Assembly: GCF_014854695.1 (NCBI RefSeq)
Contig: NZ_CP027557.1
Coordinates: 3,534,001-3,598,000 of the forward strand
From: Rhodococcus rhodochrous
Lineage (GTDB): Bacteria; Actinomycetota; Actinomycetes; Mycobacteriales; Mycobacteriaceae
Reading direction: 5' to 3'
DNA length: 64,000 nt
Made by a program: the position numbers and the translations under genes. The notes below the pieces were generated by a model. The model was not told where the DNA came from and did no database searches. It saw only the letters and a program-made list of their open reading frames with translations. Shown one piece after another: positions 8,917 to 21,369 of this stretch; the stretch's first letter is position 1, and each line of letters starts with the position of its first letter.

Positions 8917-8922
8917 TATACT
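8917..8922 (+). promoter_or_regulatory. -10 element TATACT, predicted leaderless start
   Basis: TATACT ends 6 bases before ATG 8929, placing the expected transcription start at the A of the start codon. No Shine-Dalgarno sequence is present. Confidence 0.6.
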
Positions 8923-8928
8923 GCGCCA

Positions 8929-9570
8929 ATGCTGATTCACCCGACATTGCGCATGCAGTCCTGGGGATTCGCCATCGGGGCCGCCCTGTTCGCATTGGGT
9001 TCGGCACCCGGAATTGCAACGCTTCTCGGCACCGCCGGTGCAAATACTTCGTTCTTCGTGGGTTCCTGGTTCTTCACGGGTGCAGCATTCGTCCAGTTGA
9101 TGCTCAGTGGGCCGGCGACCGTTTCCGACAAGGGCAACCCGGCGATCCGCGCCGACTGGCTCGCGTCGCTGATCCAGTTCATCGGGACACTGTTGTTCAA
9201 CGTCAGCACGGGAGCAGCCCTGCACGCCCACACCGTCAAGGGTGAGATGCACCTGGTATGGAACCCCAATCTCGAAGGGTCCCTGTGCTTCCTGGTGTCG
9301 AGCGCTATTGCGTGCGCGATCCTCTGGCGGTCCGGCTCGCATTGGGCGCCGCGCTCGAAGGACTGGATCAGCGGGTGGCTGAACATGCTCGGATCGATCG
9401 CCTTCGGGGTCTCCGCCGTCGGTTCGTTCGTCCTCGACGACGGAAACACTCTCGACCCGAGCCTGGCCAACGTCGGCACATTCGTCGGGGCGATCTGCTT
9501 CCTGCTCGCCGCGGCGGTGTTCCTCGGCAGGCGCAGCGCCGAGGAACCCGAATCCGCAACGGCCACCTGA
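8929..9570 (+). CDS. Small multi-pass membrane protein (YrhK-like)
   Basis: A 213-residue protein with about six hydrophobic segments. The first is near residues 11-30, followed by one containing FFVGSWFFTGAAFVQL. That pattern and the pairing of helices resemble the YrhK family, whose function is unknown. The C-terminus is short and Glu/Ser-rich. The start is fixed by TATACT 6 nt upstream, which predicts a leaderless mRNA. It is divergent from the amidohydrolase and converges on ligA, with a hairpin between the stop codons. The shared spacer palindrome suggests that this gene and the amidohydrolase answer to the same repressor. Confidence 0.7.
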   Translation: MLIHPTLRMQSWGFAIGAALFALGSAPGIATLLGTAGANTSFFVGSWFFTGAAFVQLMLSGPATVSDKGNPAIRADWLASLIQFIGTLLFNVSTGAALHAHTVKGEMHLVWNPNLEGSLCFLVSSAIACAILWRSGSHWAPRSKDWISGWLNMLGSIAFGVSAVGSFVLDDGNTLDPSLANVGTFVGAICFLLAAAVFLGRRSAEEPESATAT

Positions 9571-9573
9571 GAA

Positions 9574-9600
9574 TCCGCCGACAGGGCACCTGCCGGCGGA
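9574..9600. terminator. Bidirectional hairpin between membrane protein gene and ligA
   Basis: Arms 9574-9585 and 9589-9600 pair over 11 of 12 positions (one A-C mismatch) around a GCA loop. It fills the 37-bp gap between two convergent stop codons, so it can serve both genes. Confidence 0.6.
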
Positions 9601-9607
9601 AAGCGTC

Positions 9608-12775
<3,168 letters not shown>

Positions 12776-12779
<4 letters not shown>

Positions 12780-13855
12780 CGGTCCCCTGCCGTGATGGTG
12801 CCGCTGCCGAGGACGATGTCGCCCGCGGCGTCGGGCCGGTACAGCACGGCGGCCTGACCGGCGGCGACACCGGTGAGCGGTTCGCGCAGCGAGATCTCGA
12901 TGCCCGGACCCACCGCTTCGGCGACGGCCGGGGCCAGGCCACCGTGGGCGCGGACCTGGACGACGCACTCGATCGGTCCGACAGGAGCGGTGCCGGAGGT
13001 CCACACGGCGCGTTCGGCCCGGATCGACTCGACCTTCAGCTGTTCGGCGCTGCCGACCCGGACGGTGCCGCTCTCCGGTTCGATCGCGGTGACGTAGCGG
13101 GGGCGGCCGTCCGGTCCGGGCCCGGCGATACCGAGTCCCTTGCGCTGGCCGATGGTGAAACCGTGCACGCCCTCGTGCTGCGCGAGCACCTCACCCGAAC
13201 GGTCGTCCACGACGGCGCCGGGACGCACACCGATCCGGGCCCCGAGGAAGGCGCGGGTGTCGCCCGACGGGATGAAGCAGATGTCGTGACTGTCGGGCTT
13301 GTTCGCCACCGCGAGTCCGCGTTCGGCGGCCTCCTCGCGGATCCGGCTCTTGGGGGTGTCGCCGACGGGGAACACCGCGCGCGACAACTGCTCCGCGGTG
13401 AGCACGGCGAGCACGTACGACTGGTCCTTGTCGGCGTCGACGGCGCGACGCAGCACCCCGTCGTTCAACTGCGCGTAGTGACCGGTGGCGACGGCGTCGA
13501 AGCCGAGCGCGACGGCACGGTCGGCGAGCGCCGAGAACTTGATCTTCTCGTTGCAGCGCAGGCACGGGTTCGGGGTCTCGCCGGCGGCATAGGACGCGAC
13601 GAAGTCGTCGATCACGTCCTCCTTGAAGCGGTCTGCGAAATCCCAGACGTAGAAGGGAATTCCGAGCACGTCGGCGGCGCGGCGGGCGTCGCCGGCGTCC
13701 TCCTTCGAGCAGCATCCGCGCGAGCCGGTGCGCAGTGTGCCCGGCGCGGTCGACAACGCGAGATGCACTCCCACGACGTCATGTCCGGCCTCGACCATGC
13801 GGGCGGCGGCGACCGCCGAGTCCACACCGCCGCTCATTGCCGCAAGAATCCTCAT
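12776..13855 (-). CDS. mnmA: tRNA-specific 2-thiouridylase MnmA
   Basis: Makes 2-thiouridine at the wobble position of Lys, Glu and Gln tRNAs, taking activated sulfur and ATP. The 359-residue protein has the PP-loop [10 protein letters not shown] at the N-terminus, the catalytic Cys in TPNPCLRCN and the second Cys in [10 protein letters not shown]. An extra CC pair in [11 protein letters not shown] is typical of the actinobacterial and some other bacterial forms. ATG 13855 overlaps the stop of the cysteine desulfurase gene by 4 bases, so the sulfur donor and the thiolase are made together. Confidence 0.96.
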
Positions 13856-15087
13856 CTCCGGTCACCTCCTCGTCCACCGGCGCTCGCCAGTCCGGCGGCG
13901 CGAGCCCTGTCCACCACGGAAGGGAGAGTTTCGATCAGTTTGTCGATGTCACTGCGGGTTGTGGTGTGCCCCAACGAGAATCGGAGCGAACCGCGTGCCG
14001 TGATCGGGTCCGCCCCCATCGCGACGAGTACGTGACTCGCCCGCGCGACCCCGGCGGTGCACGCCGAACCGGTCGAGCATTCGATACCGGCCGCGTCGAG
14101 CAACATCAGCAGCGAATCCCCTTCGCATCCGGGGAACGTGAAGTGCGCGTTGTTGGGCAGTCGTCCGGCCTCGCGAGGACCGTTGAGGATCGCGTCGGGG
14201 ATCGCCGCCTCGACACCCGCGACGAGAAGATCGCGCAGGTGCGCGAGTTCGGCGGTGCGGCCGGGCAGATCCGAGGTGACCTCGCGCAGCGCGGCGACCA
14301 TCGCCACGATGGACGCGGTGTCCTGCGTCCCGGACCGCACGTCGCGTTCGTGGCCCCCACCGTGGGCGAGCGGCACGCACGGTACCTGCCTGCCGAGCAG
14401 CAGCGCTCCCGCTCCCTGCGGACCACCGAACTTGTGAGCGGCCAGGGTCAGTGCCGCCAGTCCGCTCGCGGTGAAGTCGACCGGGAGATGCGCGACCGCC
14501 TGCACGGCGTCGCTGTGCATCGGGACGTCGAACTCGGCGGCGACCGCAGCGAGTTCGGTGATCGGCATGACGGTGCCGACCTCGTTGTTCGCCCACATCA
14601 CGGACACGAGGGCGACCTCGTCGGCGTGGCGCGAGAGTTCCTCGCGGAGCGTGGTGGGATCGACGCGGCCGGACCCGTCCACCGGCAGCCACGTCACTTG
14701 GGCGTCCTCGTGCTCGACGAGCCATTCGACGGCGTCGAGCACGGCGTGGTGTTCGACCGCACTCGCGAGGATCCGGCGACGCCGGGGGTCCTGGGCGCGG
14801 CGTCCCCAATAGATGCCCTTGACGGCCAGATTGTCGCCCTCGGTGCCACCGGAGACGAAGATCACCTCGGAGGGTCGGGCGCCGAGGGCGGCCGCAATCG
14901 ACTCCCGCGATTCCTCGACGCGCCGGCGCGCTGCGCGCCCCGATCCGTGCAGGGAGGATGCGTTTCCGACGGTGGTGAGGACCGACGTCATCGCCTCGAC
15001 GGCCGCAGGAAGCATCGGCGTCGTCGCGGCGTGATCGAGGTAGACGGTCGTGGAGGTACCGGAGGGACCGGCGGCGGGCGAGGTCAT
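13852..15087 (-). CDS. Cysteine desulfurase (IscS/NifS-like)
   Basis: PLP enzyme that removes sulfur from cysteine as an enzyme-bound persulfide; its coupling to mnmA implies supply of sulfur for tRNA thiolation. The 411-residue protein starts with YLDHAATTP, has the PLP Lys219 in AHKFGGP, and the persulfide Cys343 in STGSACTAG, all as in the NifS/IscS class. The start is ATG 15087; TATCCT lies 9 nt upstream, a possible promoter. It shares ATGA with mnmA. No iscU or hsc genes are present, which argues for a dedicated tRNA role rather than general Fe-S assembly. Confidence 0.93.
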   Translation of the reverse strand: MTSPAAGPSGTSTTVYLDHAATTPMLPAAVEAMTSVLTTVGNASSLHGSGRAARRRVEESRESIAAALGARPSEVIFVSGGTEGDNLAVKGIYWGRRAQDPRRRRILASAVEHHAVLDAVEWLVEHEDAQVTWLPVDGSGRVDPTTLREELSRHADEVALVSVMWANNEVGTVMPITELAAVAAEFDVPMHSDAVQAVAHLPVDFTASGLAALTLAAHKFGGPQGAGALLLGRQVPCVPLAHGGGHERDVRSGTQDTASIVAMVAALREVTSDLPGRTAELAHLRDLLVAGVEAAIPDAILNGPREAGRLPNNAHFTFPGCEGDSLLMLLDAAGIECSTGSACTAGVARASHVLVAMGADPITARGSLRFSLGHTTTRSDIDKLIETLPSVVDRARAAGLASAGGRGGDRR

Positions 15088-15144
15088 GACCGATCCAGGA
15101 TAGCGGGTCGGCGCAGGTGCCCGCCGCGCTCAGGGGGTCGCCCG

Positions 15145-16035
15145 TCAGGCGGCGTCCACCGTCCGTGCCGCTCCACCGACCGGTGAGCCGCCGACCGGCA
15201 GGAACGTCACGGCCTCGACCGGGCGCTCGTCACGGACCGCGCGGGCGCATCGGGCTGCGAGATCGTGCCGGTCCCGACCCGGATGTTCGAGCGGAGCGAG
15301 CACGACTTCGACGACGACACCGCGGTTCCGGATCATCCGCCGGATCGAGGAACCTATCGTCTCGTCGCCGACGAAGGCCGGCACGGCGGTGAGCTCTCCC
15401 CCGCGCTCGCCGTATCGCAGGCCCACGGGCTGGACGGGGCACTGCGCGTCCACGGCCGCCTGCAGCAGTGCGGGGCGGAAACCGCCGTGGGACCGGCCGC
15501 ATCGGGTCGTGCCCTCGGGGAAGACCGCGACGCGTCCACCCTCCACCAGGCGGGTGTGAACTCGCTCGATCACGTCGGGCAGCAGTCGCAATCGTTCCCG
15601 TTCGATGGTGATGACACGCATCCGGCGTGCGAGTGCGCCCAGCAGACCCCAGTCGAGCAGATCCGCTCGTGCGACGAACTCCGCGGGAGCGACCGCGGTG
15701 AGGACGAGGACATCCGTCCACGAGACGTGCGGCGCAACGACGAGCACGCCCCCTGCGTGCGCCCGCCGGTCACGCCGGTCGTCGATCGTCGGACGGATGC
15801 CTACGCACCACAACAACACGCGCGCACTGCGGCGCACCGCGCTCTCCCGACACGTCGCGGGAATCATCCGCCCGGCCGGCAGGAGCGGCACCATCATCAG
15901 CACGACCGTGACGATCGCGATGCGCAACCACACCGTCGGCAGACCCACACGGTCCGTCCTGTCCGGCAGGCACCGGATCCCGCACGGACTCGACGGCATC
16001 CACGCGTGCACCGGTGTCGTACCGGCCCGAGTCAC
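15145..16035 (-). CDS. PlsC-like 1-acylglycerol-3-phosphate acyltransferase family protein
   Basis: A membrane-associated acyltransferase, 296 residues. An N-terminal hydrophobic segment (about 25-45) is followed by the catalytic HxxxxD motif (HVSWTD) and the phosphate-binding block FPEGTTRCG. The exact acyl acceptor is unknown. GTG 16035 overlaps the stop of the upstream GNAT gene (GTGA), indicating coupling; an additional GTG immediately upstream (16038) is also possible. Mycobacteria carry the same acyltransferase-GNAT pair at this place, and the pair may act together on a lipid, for example one protein making an N-acyl or O-acyl intermediate. The desulfurase gene follows after 57 bp. Confidence 0.88.
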   Translation of the reverse strand: MTRAGTTPVHAWMPSSPCGIRCLPDRTDRVGLPTVWLRIAIVTVVLMMVPLLPAGRMIPATCRESAVRRSARVLLWCVGIRPTIDDRRDRRAHAGGVLVVAPHVSWTDVLVLTAVAPAEFVARADLLDWGLLGALARRMRVITIERERLRLLPDVIERVHTRLVEGGRVAVFPEGTTRCGRSHGGFRPALLQAAVDAQCPVQPVGLRYGERGGELTAVPAFVGDETIGSSIRRMIRNRGVVVEVVLAPLEHPGRDRHDLAARCARAVRDERPVEAVTFLPVGGSPVGGAARTVDAA

Positions 16036-16862
16036 CACGACCCCCGCTCGGCACGCTCGGCGGCCGCGCGCAGGCGGGCGAGATAACGGGTGTCCGCCCG
16101 GTCCACGGCGAGGACCGCGACGAAGTCGGCTACCCCGAAGTCCGGGTCGTGGGCCGGTTCACCACAGATCCGGGCACCGAGCCGCAGGTATCCGCGCAGC
16201 AGCGGCGGGACGACCGGGCGCGGCAACGGAGCAATCTCGTCGAGCGGGTGGCCGTCGACCACCACGGGATTCAGCGGTCGGACCCGCGCTGCGGGTTCGA
16301 CGGCGTGTCGTTCGAGCAGCAGGTCGCGCACGGCCCGGACGTTCGACGCCTCGGGCTCGTCGGGCGTCGTGCGCATGGGCACCGAGACGCATCCGACGAC
16401 CTCGTTGTGTCCGGTCGCCTCGAGATAGTGCAGGATGCCGGCCCACATCAGGGTCAGGACCGACCCGGAACGGTGGGCGGGATCGACGCAGGCCCTGCCC
16501 ATCTCCACCAGGCCGCGCCCGTGTGGGTCGAGTGCGGAGAGATCGAATTCGGTGGCGGTGTAGTACCCACCGGCCTCGCGGGCGGCTTCGGGTGGCAGCA
16601 TCCGGTAACAGCCGACGACGTCGTCGGTGACCCGATCGCGCACCAGCACGTGGTCGCAGAACTCGTCGAACCGGTCGGCGTCGGATCCGTCCCCCGCATC
16701 GGGGATCCGGAAGCCGGGTTCACCGGAGAAGACCCGGTACCGAAGACGTTGCGCAGCCAGGCGATCCGACGCTTCGGTCGACACGACGAGGGAGTAGCGG
16801 GGGCCGGACAGGACGGGAGCGGTGAATCCACTCGGGCGGTACAGCACCGGCGATGTGGTCAT
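16032..16862 (-). CDS. GNAT-type N-acyltransferase (OlsB/hemolysin-like)
   Basis: A 276-residue protein with the N-acyltransferase fold seen in ornithine-lipid OlsB and related proteins: an early RYRVF block, RVTDDVVGCYRM, and VEMGRACVDPAHR, then an extended C-terminal half including FGVADFVAVL. Such enzymes transfer acyl or acetyl groups to amines; the substrate is unknown. ATG 16862 is selected; the open frame extends to 16952 into the etf terminator and is not credible. It is the first gene of the leftward operon and shares GTGA with the PlsC-like gene. Confidence 0.8.
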   Translation of the reverse strand: MTTSPVLYRPSGFTAPVLSGPRYSLVVSTEASDRLAAQRLRYRVFSGEPGFRIPDAGDGSDADRFDEFCDHVLVRDRVTDDVVGCYRMLPPEAAREAGGYYTATEFDLSALDPHGRGLVEMGRACVDPAHRSGSVLTLMWAGILHYLEATGHNEVVGCVSVPMRTTPDEPEASNVRAVRDLLLERHAVEPAARVRPLNPVVVDGHPLDEIAPLPRPVVPPLLRGYLRLGARICGEPAHDPDFGVADFVAVLAVDRADTRYLARLRAAAERAERGSW

Positions 16863-16951
16863 GCCCCAAGGTGTAACGACCGTGGGAGGCGCGTCGGCGG
16901 CGACGGGGTGTCGCGGCGATGCATCGCCGATGAACACTCCCGCAGAATGCA

Positions 16952-16986
16952 CGCGGCCCCGCTCCTTTCGAAGGAGCGGGGCCGCG
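16952..16986 (-). terminator. Terminator after etfA
   Basis: A perfect 16-bp stem (arms 16952-16967 and 16971-16986) with a 3-nt TCG loop. It starts 25 bases after the etfA stop and separates the etf operon from the GNAT-plsC operon, which runs in the same direction. Confidence 0.85.
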
Positions 16987-17010
16987 CAGGGATCGATCTG
17001 CCGGAGCGGA

Positions 17011-17967
17011 TCAGCCCTTGTGCTTCTTGACCTCTTCGGTCAGCTGCGGAGCGACGTTGAACAGGTCGCCGACGACGCCGTAGTCCGCGATCTCGAAGAT
17101 CGGAGCCTCTTCGTCCTTGTTGACGGCGACGATGGTCTTCGACGTCTGCATGCCGGCGCGGTGCTGGATGGCGCCGGAGATGCCGAGCGCGACGTACAGC
17201 TGCGGGGAGACCGTCTTACCGGTCTGACCGACCTGGAACTGGCCCGGGTAGTAGCCCGAGTCGACGGCGGCGCGGGAAGCACCGACGGCGGCACCGAGCG
17301 AGTCGGCGAGCTCCTCGACGACGGAGAACTTGTCGGCCGAACCGACACCGCGGCCACCGGAGACGACGATCGACGCCTCGGTCAGCTCCGGACGGTCGCC
17401 GCCGACGATCGGATCGCGCGAGACGATCTTCACGGCGTTCTCTTCCTGGGCCGGAACCTCGACGGCCACGCGCTCGGCGGCGGCAGCCTCGGGCTTGGCC
17501 TCGATGGCACCCGGGCGGATGGAGATCACGGGGACCTCACCGTTGGCCTTGGCGTCGACGGTGAACGCGCCACCGAAGATCGAGTGCACGGCGGAGCCGT
17601 CGGCCTTGACGTCGACGACATCGACGAGCAGACCGGAGCCGATGCGGGCGGCGAGGCGGCCCGACACCTCCTTGCCCTCGACGGACGCGGCGGTGATGAC
17701 GGCGGCGGGGCTGGTGGACTCGACGAGCGACGCGAGGACGTCGACCTTCGGGGTCACCAGGTAGTTGTCGACGTCTTCGGACTCGGCGGCGTAGACCTTG
17801 ACCGCACCGGCGGCGGCGAGGGCGTCCTGCAGCGCGTCGGCGGTGCCGGGGGCACCTGCAACGACGGCGGAGGGCTCGCCGAGCACACGCGCGGCGGTGA
17901 TGAGTTCGGTGCTGACCTTCTTGAGCGCGCCCTCGGCATGCTCGACGAGCACGAGTACTTCTGCCAT
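17011..17967 (-). CDS. etfA: Electron transfer flavoprotein alpha subunit
   Basis: The FAD-binding subunit of ETF, which accepts electrons from acyl-CoA and related dehydrogenases and passes them to the quinone pool. The 318-residue length is standard. The C-terminal FAD domain carries SGGRGVGS, the [11 protein letters not shown] segment and the [25 protein letters not shown] block that holds the flavin. It lies 45 bp after etfB in the same direction and ends at a strong hairpin. The pair corresponds to FixB (Rv3028c) of mycobacteria. Confidence 0.97.
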   Translation of the reverse strand: MAEVLVLVEHAEGALKKVSTELITAARVLGEPSAVVAGAPGTADALQDALAAAGAVKVYAAESEDVDNYLVTPKVDVLASLVESTSPAAVITAASVEGKEVSGRLAARIGSGLLVDVVDVKADGSAVHSIFGGAFTVDAKANGEVPVISIRPGAIEAKPEAAAAERVAVEVPAQEENAVKIVSRDPIVGGDRPELTEASIVVSGGRGVGSADKFSVVEELADSLGAAVGASRAAVDSGYYPGQFQVGQTGKTVSPQLYVALGISGAIQHRAGMQTSKTIVAVNKDEEAPIFEIADYGVVGDLFNVAPQLTEEVKKHKG

Positions 17968-18012
17968 TACTACTTCTCTCCTAGATATGTCAGATGTTGT
18001 CGCGGGGCGCGA

Positions 18013-18798
18013 TCAGATGATCTTCTGGCCGACCAGGTACTGAGCGATCTTGCTGCCGCCGTCGCCCTCGTCGGTGACGCGCTCACCCGCGGTGCGCGGG
18101 GGCTTCGGGGTCACACCGGTGACGGTGGACGCAGCGTTTGCAACACCGAAGATCTCGGGATCGAGACCGATGTCGGCGAGGGTGAGGGTCTGAACTTCCT
18201 TCTTCTTGGCGGCCATGATGCCCTTGAAGGAGGGGAAGCGGGGCTCGTTGATCTTCTCGGTGACCGAGACGATGGCGGGGAGCGGAGCCTCGATGCCGAA
18301 GACGCCCTCGTCGGTCTCGCGCTCGCCGGAGGCCTTGCCGTCCGCGATCGTGAGCTTGCGCAGGTGCGTCAGGTGGGGCAGGCCCAGGTACTCGGCGATG
18401 ATCGCGGGCACGGCGCCCACGCGACCGTCGGTGGCCTCGTTACCGGCGATGACCAGCTCGACACCCTCGATCTGGCCGAGTGCAGCGGCGATCGCGTACG
18501 CGGTCTGGATCGAGTCGGAGCCGTGCATGGCGGGATCGTTGAGGTGGATCGCCTTGTCGGCGCCCATGGACAGCGCCTTGCGGATGGCGTCGGTGGCGCG
18601 GTCCGGGCCGGCGGTCAGAACGGTGACCTCGCCGCCGTCGCGCTCCTTGATGAGCAGAGCTTCCTCGACGGCGCGCTCGTTGATCTCGTCGAGCACGGCG
18701 TCGGCGGCCTCACGGTCGAGCGTGTAGTCGCCGTCGCTGAGCTTGCGCTCGGACCACGTGTCGGGGACCTGCTTGATCAAAACGACGATGTTCGTCAT
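18013..18798 (-). CDS. etfB: Electron transfer flavoprotein beta subunit
   Basis: AMP-binding subunit of ETF, partner of EtfA. The 261-residue protein begins MTNIVVLIKQVPDTW and has the family blocks NEYAVEEAL-like (NERAVEEALL), GADKAIHL and the ETF-beta signature region (VIAGNEATDGRVGAVPAIIAEYLGLP). The start is ATG 18798; an AGGAGG sequence lies about 13 bases upstream, a rather long spacing. The divergent spacer to the methyltransferase gene (229 bp) holds a palindrome that overlaps a candidate etfB promoter. Confidence 0.97.
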   Translation of the reverse strand: MTNIVVLIKQVPDTWSERKLSDGDYTLDREAADAVLDEINERAVEEALLIKERDGGEVTVLTAGPDRATDAIRKALSMGADKAIHLNDPAMHGSDSIQTAYAIAAALGQIEGVELVIAGNEATDGRVGAVPAIIAEYLGLPHLTHLRKLTIADGKASGERETDEGVFGIEAPLPAIVSVTEKINEPRFPSFKGIMAAKKKEVQTLTLADIGLDPEIFGVANAASTVTGVTPKPPRTAGERVTDEGDGGSKIAQYLVGQKII

Positions 18799-18905
18799 GG
18801 GTCTGCGTCGACCTCCTGTGTGTAGCTGCCTTTGGTCGGCAAGGCGCTGCCTGAACCGAGCACTCGTGTCTTTCGCACGGCGTGTGCGATAGATTATCAG
18901 CCGCT

Positions 18906-18925
18906 AAGTTACCAGCCAGTAACTT
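18906..18925. promoter_or_regulatory. Palindromic operator candidate upstream of etfBA
   Basis: Arms aagttac (18906-18912) and gtaactt (18919-18925) with a 6-base centre. On the minus strand TTACTG within it can act as a -35, with GATAAT 18 bases further on as the -10 of etfBA, so a bound repressor would block the promoter. A second inverted repeat (tcgcac / gtgcga, 18873-18889) lies just downstream. The repressor is not identified. Confidence 0.45.
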
Positions 18926-19014
18926 GACGGGATTCCCGGTTCACCATAGCCGTACGGAAGGACGACGAAACCTGTGATCTGGAACACCGGAGACCACCCC
19001 TCCGGGGAGAGGTC

Positions 19015-19020
19015 TAATGT
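19015..19020 (+). promoter_or_regulatory. -10 element TAATGT, predicted leaderless start
   Basis: TAATGT ends 7 bases before GTG 19028 and sets the start of the methyltransferase gene and its operon. Confidence 0.55.
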
Positions 19021-19027
19021 CGTGGCG

Positions 19028-19822
19028 GTGAGCGACACCCCCGCCCGCGCCGATGACGCGCACACCCTCCCCCTCACCGGCGAACGGACGGTCCCCGGCA
19101 TCGCCGAGGAGAACTATTGGTTCCGACGTCACGAGGTCGTCTACCAGCACTTTCTCCCCCGTTGCGAGAACCGGACCGTGCTCGAGGCCGGTGCCGGCGA
19201 AGGCTACGGAGCCGACATGATCGCCGACGTGGCGACGCGCGTGATCGGCCTCGACTACGACGAGAGCGCCGTCGCACACATCCGCGCGCGCTACCCCCGC
19301 GTGGACATCCGGCACGGAAATCTCGCCGAACTTCCCCTCGAGGACGAATCGGTCGATACGGTCGTGAACTTCCAGGTGATCGAGCATCTGTGGGATCAGA
19401 CACAATTCCTACGCGAATGTCACCGCGTTCTCACTCCCGGCGGCGAGTTGCTGATCAGCACTCCCAACCGCATCACCTTCTCCCCCGGCCGCGACACCCC
19501 GCTCAACCCCTTCCACACCCGTGAGCTGAACGCCGCCGAACTGACCGAACTTCTCGAGGACGCCGGCTTCCGCGTCGAACTCATGACCGGCGTGCACCAC
19601 GGCCCCACGCTGCGCGCACTCGATGCCAAGCACGGCGGATCGTTCATCGATGCCCAGATCGAACGCGCCCTCGCCGGACAACCGTGGCCGGACGATCTCA
19701 CCGCCGACGTCGCCATGGTCTCCACCGACGACTTCACCATCGTCCCCGAGAACATCGACGCCAGCCTCGATCTCGTCGCGATCGCCGTGAAGGACCCCGC
19801 AGCGAAGGACACCGCTCCGTGA
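19028..19822 (+). CDS. SAM-dependent methyltransferase of the MGLP-type locus
   Basis: A 264-residue class I methyltransferase. Motif I is VLEAGAGEGYG, followed by the acidic strand end GLDYDESA and NFQVIEHLWD. It corresponds by position to Rv3030, and together with the next two genes it belongs to the locus linked to 6-O-methylglucose lipopolysaccharide (MGLP) synthesis in mycobacteria. A sugar O-methyltransferase role is therefore likely but not proven by sequence alone. The start is GTG 19028, set by TAATGT 7 nt upstream; the open frame extends to 18974 but would then precede the promoter. It overlaps the GH57 gene by GTGA. Confidence 0.85.
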   Translation: MSDTPARADDAHTLPLTGERTVPGIAEENYWFRRHEVVYQHFLPRCENRTVLEAGAGEGYGADMIADVATRVIGLDYDESAVAHIRARYPRVDIRHGNLAELPLEDESVDTVVNFQVIEHLWDQTQFLRECHRVLTPGGELLISTPNRITFSPGRDTPLNPFHTRELNAAELTELLEDAGFRVELMTGVHHGPTLRALDAKHGGSFIDAQIERALAGQPWPDDLTADVAMVSTDDFTIVPENIDASLDLVAIAVKDPAAKDTAP

Positions 19823-21369
19823 GTGCCGCATCATCTCGCGAACCCGGCATGTTCGCGCTCGTCCTCCACTCCCACCTCCCGTGGCTCGCCCATCACGGCC
19901 GGTGGCCCGTCGGCGAGGAATGGCTCTACCAGTCGTGGGCAGCGACCTATCTGCCCGTCACCGACGTCCTGCGGCGGCTCGCCACCGAAGGCCGGACCCG
20001 GATGCTCACACTCGGCATCACCCCGGTACTGGCCGCGCAACTCGACGACCCGCACTGCCTCGCCGGAATGCACCACTGGCTCGGCAACTGGCAGCTGCGC
20101 GCGCACGAGGCCGCCGGCATGCGGGAGGAGTCCTACCGCGCGCTCGGCGCCCGCGAACACCGCGCCGCCACTGCGGCACTGGAGGACTTCGAAACCCATT
20201 GGCGCCACGGCGGATCCCCCGTCGTGCGACAACTGATCGATGCCGACGCGATCGAACTGCTCGGTGGCCCCCTCGCCCATCCGTTCCAGCCCCTCCTCGA
20301 CCCGCGACTGCGCGCCTTCTCCCTGTCCGAGGGTCTCGCCGACGCGCACGCCCGCTGGAACCATCGCCCGCGCGGCATCTGGGGTCCGGAATGCGGTTAC
20401 ACCCCGGGCATGGAGAAGGGTTACGCCGCAGCGGGAGTCGAGCACTTCATGGTCGACGGTCCCGCGCTGCGCGGCGACACCTCGCTCGGCCGCACGGTCC
20501 GCGACTCGGACGTCGTGTGTTTCGGCCGCGACCTGCAGGTCTCGTATCGGGTGTGGTCGCCGAAGTCCGGCTATCCCGGCCACTCCGCCTACCGCGACTT
20601 CCACACCTACTGCCACGACACCGGACTCAAGCCGTCCCGCGTCACGGGCCGCACGGTGCCCTCCCACGAGAAGGCCCCCTACGACCCCGAACTCGCGTCA
20701 CAGGCCGTCGACCGGCACGTCGCCGACTTCGTCGAGACCGTCCGGCAGCGACTGCGCAGCGAATCCGACCGCATCGGCCGGGACGCACTCGTCGTCGCGG
20801 CCTTCGACACGGAACTGTTCGGCCACTGGTGGTTCGAGGGCCCGGTCTTCCTCGAACGACTGCTCCGCGCTCTTCCCGAGGCCGGCATCGAGGTGGGTAC
20901 CCTCGCCGATGCGCGCGACCGCGGATATGTCGGTGCCTCCGTCGATCTCGAGAACTCGTCGTGGGGGTCGGGCAAGGACTGGCGGGTCTGGGCCGGCAAC
21001 CAGGTCGCCGATCTCGTGCGTCTGAACGACGAAGTGGTGCGCACGACCCTCGACAGCATCGACAAGTCCCGCGAGCAGAGCACGTCGTCGGTCGCGCTCC
21101 GCAACCGCGTGCACGACCAGATGGTGCGCGAAGCGCTGCTGACGGTCTCCAGTGACTGGGCGTTCATGGTCAGCAAGGACACCGCCGCCGCCTACGCCCG
21201 CGACCGCGCGCACAAACACGCCCACGCCCTGCGTGAGATCGCCGAGGCGGTCGACTCCGGACGCACCGAGACGGCACAGCGTCTGGCCGACGGATGGAAC
21301 CGCGCCGACAATCTCTTCCCAGGACTCGACGCCCGACGACTGCCCGGACGCCACGGAGGCCCGCGATGA
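19819..21369 (+). CDS. GH57 alpha-glucan branching enzyme-type protein
   Basis: A cytosolic glycoside hydrolase family 57 protein of 516 residues; members form alpha-1,6 branches in alpha-glucans. Motif 1 HSHLPWL is near the N-terminus. The nucleophile is predicted as Glu191 in WGPECGYTPG and the general acid as Asp330 in FDTELFGHWW. The C-terminal helical domain resembles the DUF1957 part of branching enzymes. It is the counterpart of Rv3031. GTG 19819 overlaps the methyltransferase stop, and its own stop overlaps the ATG of the GT4 gene, so all three should be made in fixed ratio for one polysaccharide. Confidence 0.92.
   Translation: MSAASSREPGMFALVLHSHLPWLAHHGRWPVGEEWLYQSWAATYLPVTDVLRRLATEGRTRMLTLGITPVLAAQLDDPHCLAGMHHWLGNWQLRAHEAAGMREESYRALGAREHRAATAALEDFETHWRHGGSPVVRQLIDADAIELLGGPLAHPFQPLLDPRLRAFSLSEGLADAHARWNHRPRGIWGPECGYTPGMEKGYAAAGVEHFMVDGPALRGDTSLGRTVRDSDVVCFGRDLQVSYRVWSPKSGYPGHSAYRDFHTYCHDTGLKPSRVTGRTVPSHEKAPYDPELASQAVDRHVADFVETVRQRLRSESDRIGRDALVVAAFDTELFGHWWFEGPVFLERLLRALPEAGIEVGTLADARDRGYVGASVDLENSSWGSGKDWRVWAGNQVADLVRLNDEVVRTTLDSIDKSREQSTSSVALRNRVHDQMVREALLTVSSDWAFMVSKDTAAAYARDRAHKHAHALREIAEAVDSGRTETAQRLADGWNRADNLFPGLDARRLPGRHGGPR

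Noticed and set aside
18947-18952. Plus-strand promoter TTGACG (18924) with a -10 near 18947
   Set aside because: The -10 candidates (TAGCCG, CATAGC) are poor, and a better element TAATGT at 19015-19020 fits the methyltransferase start.
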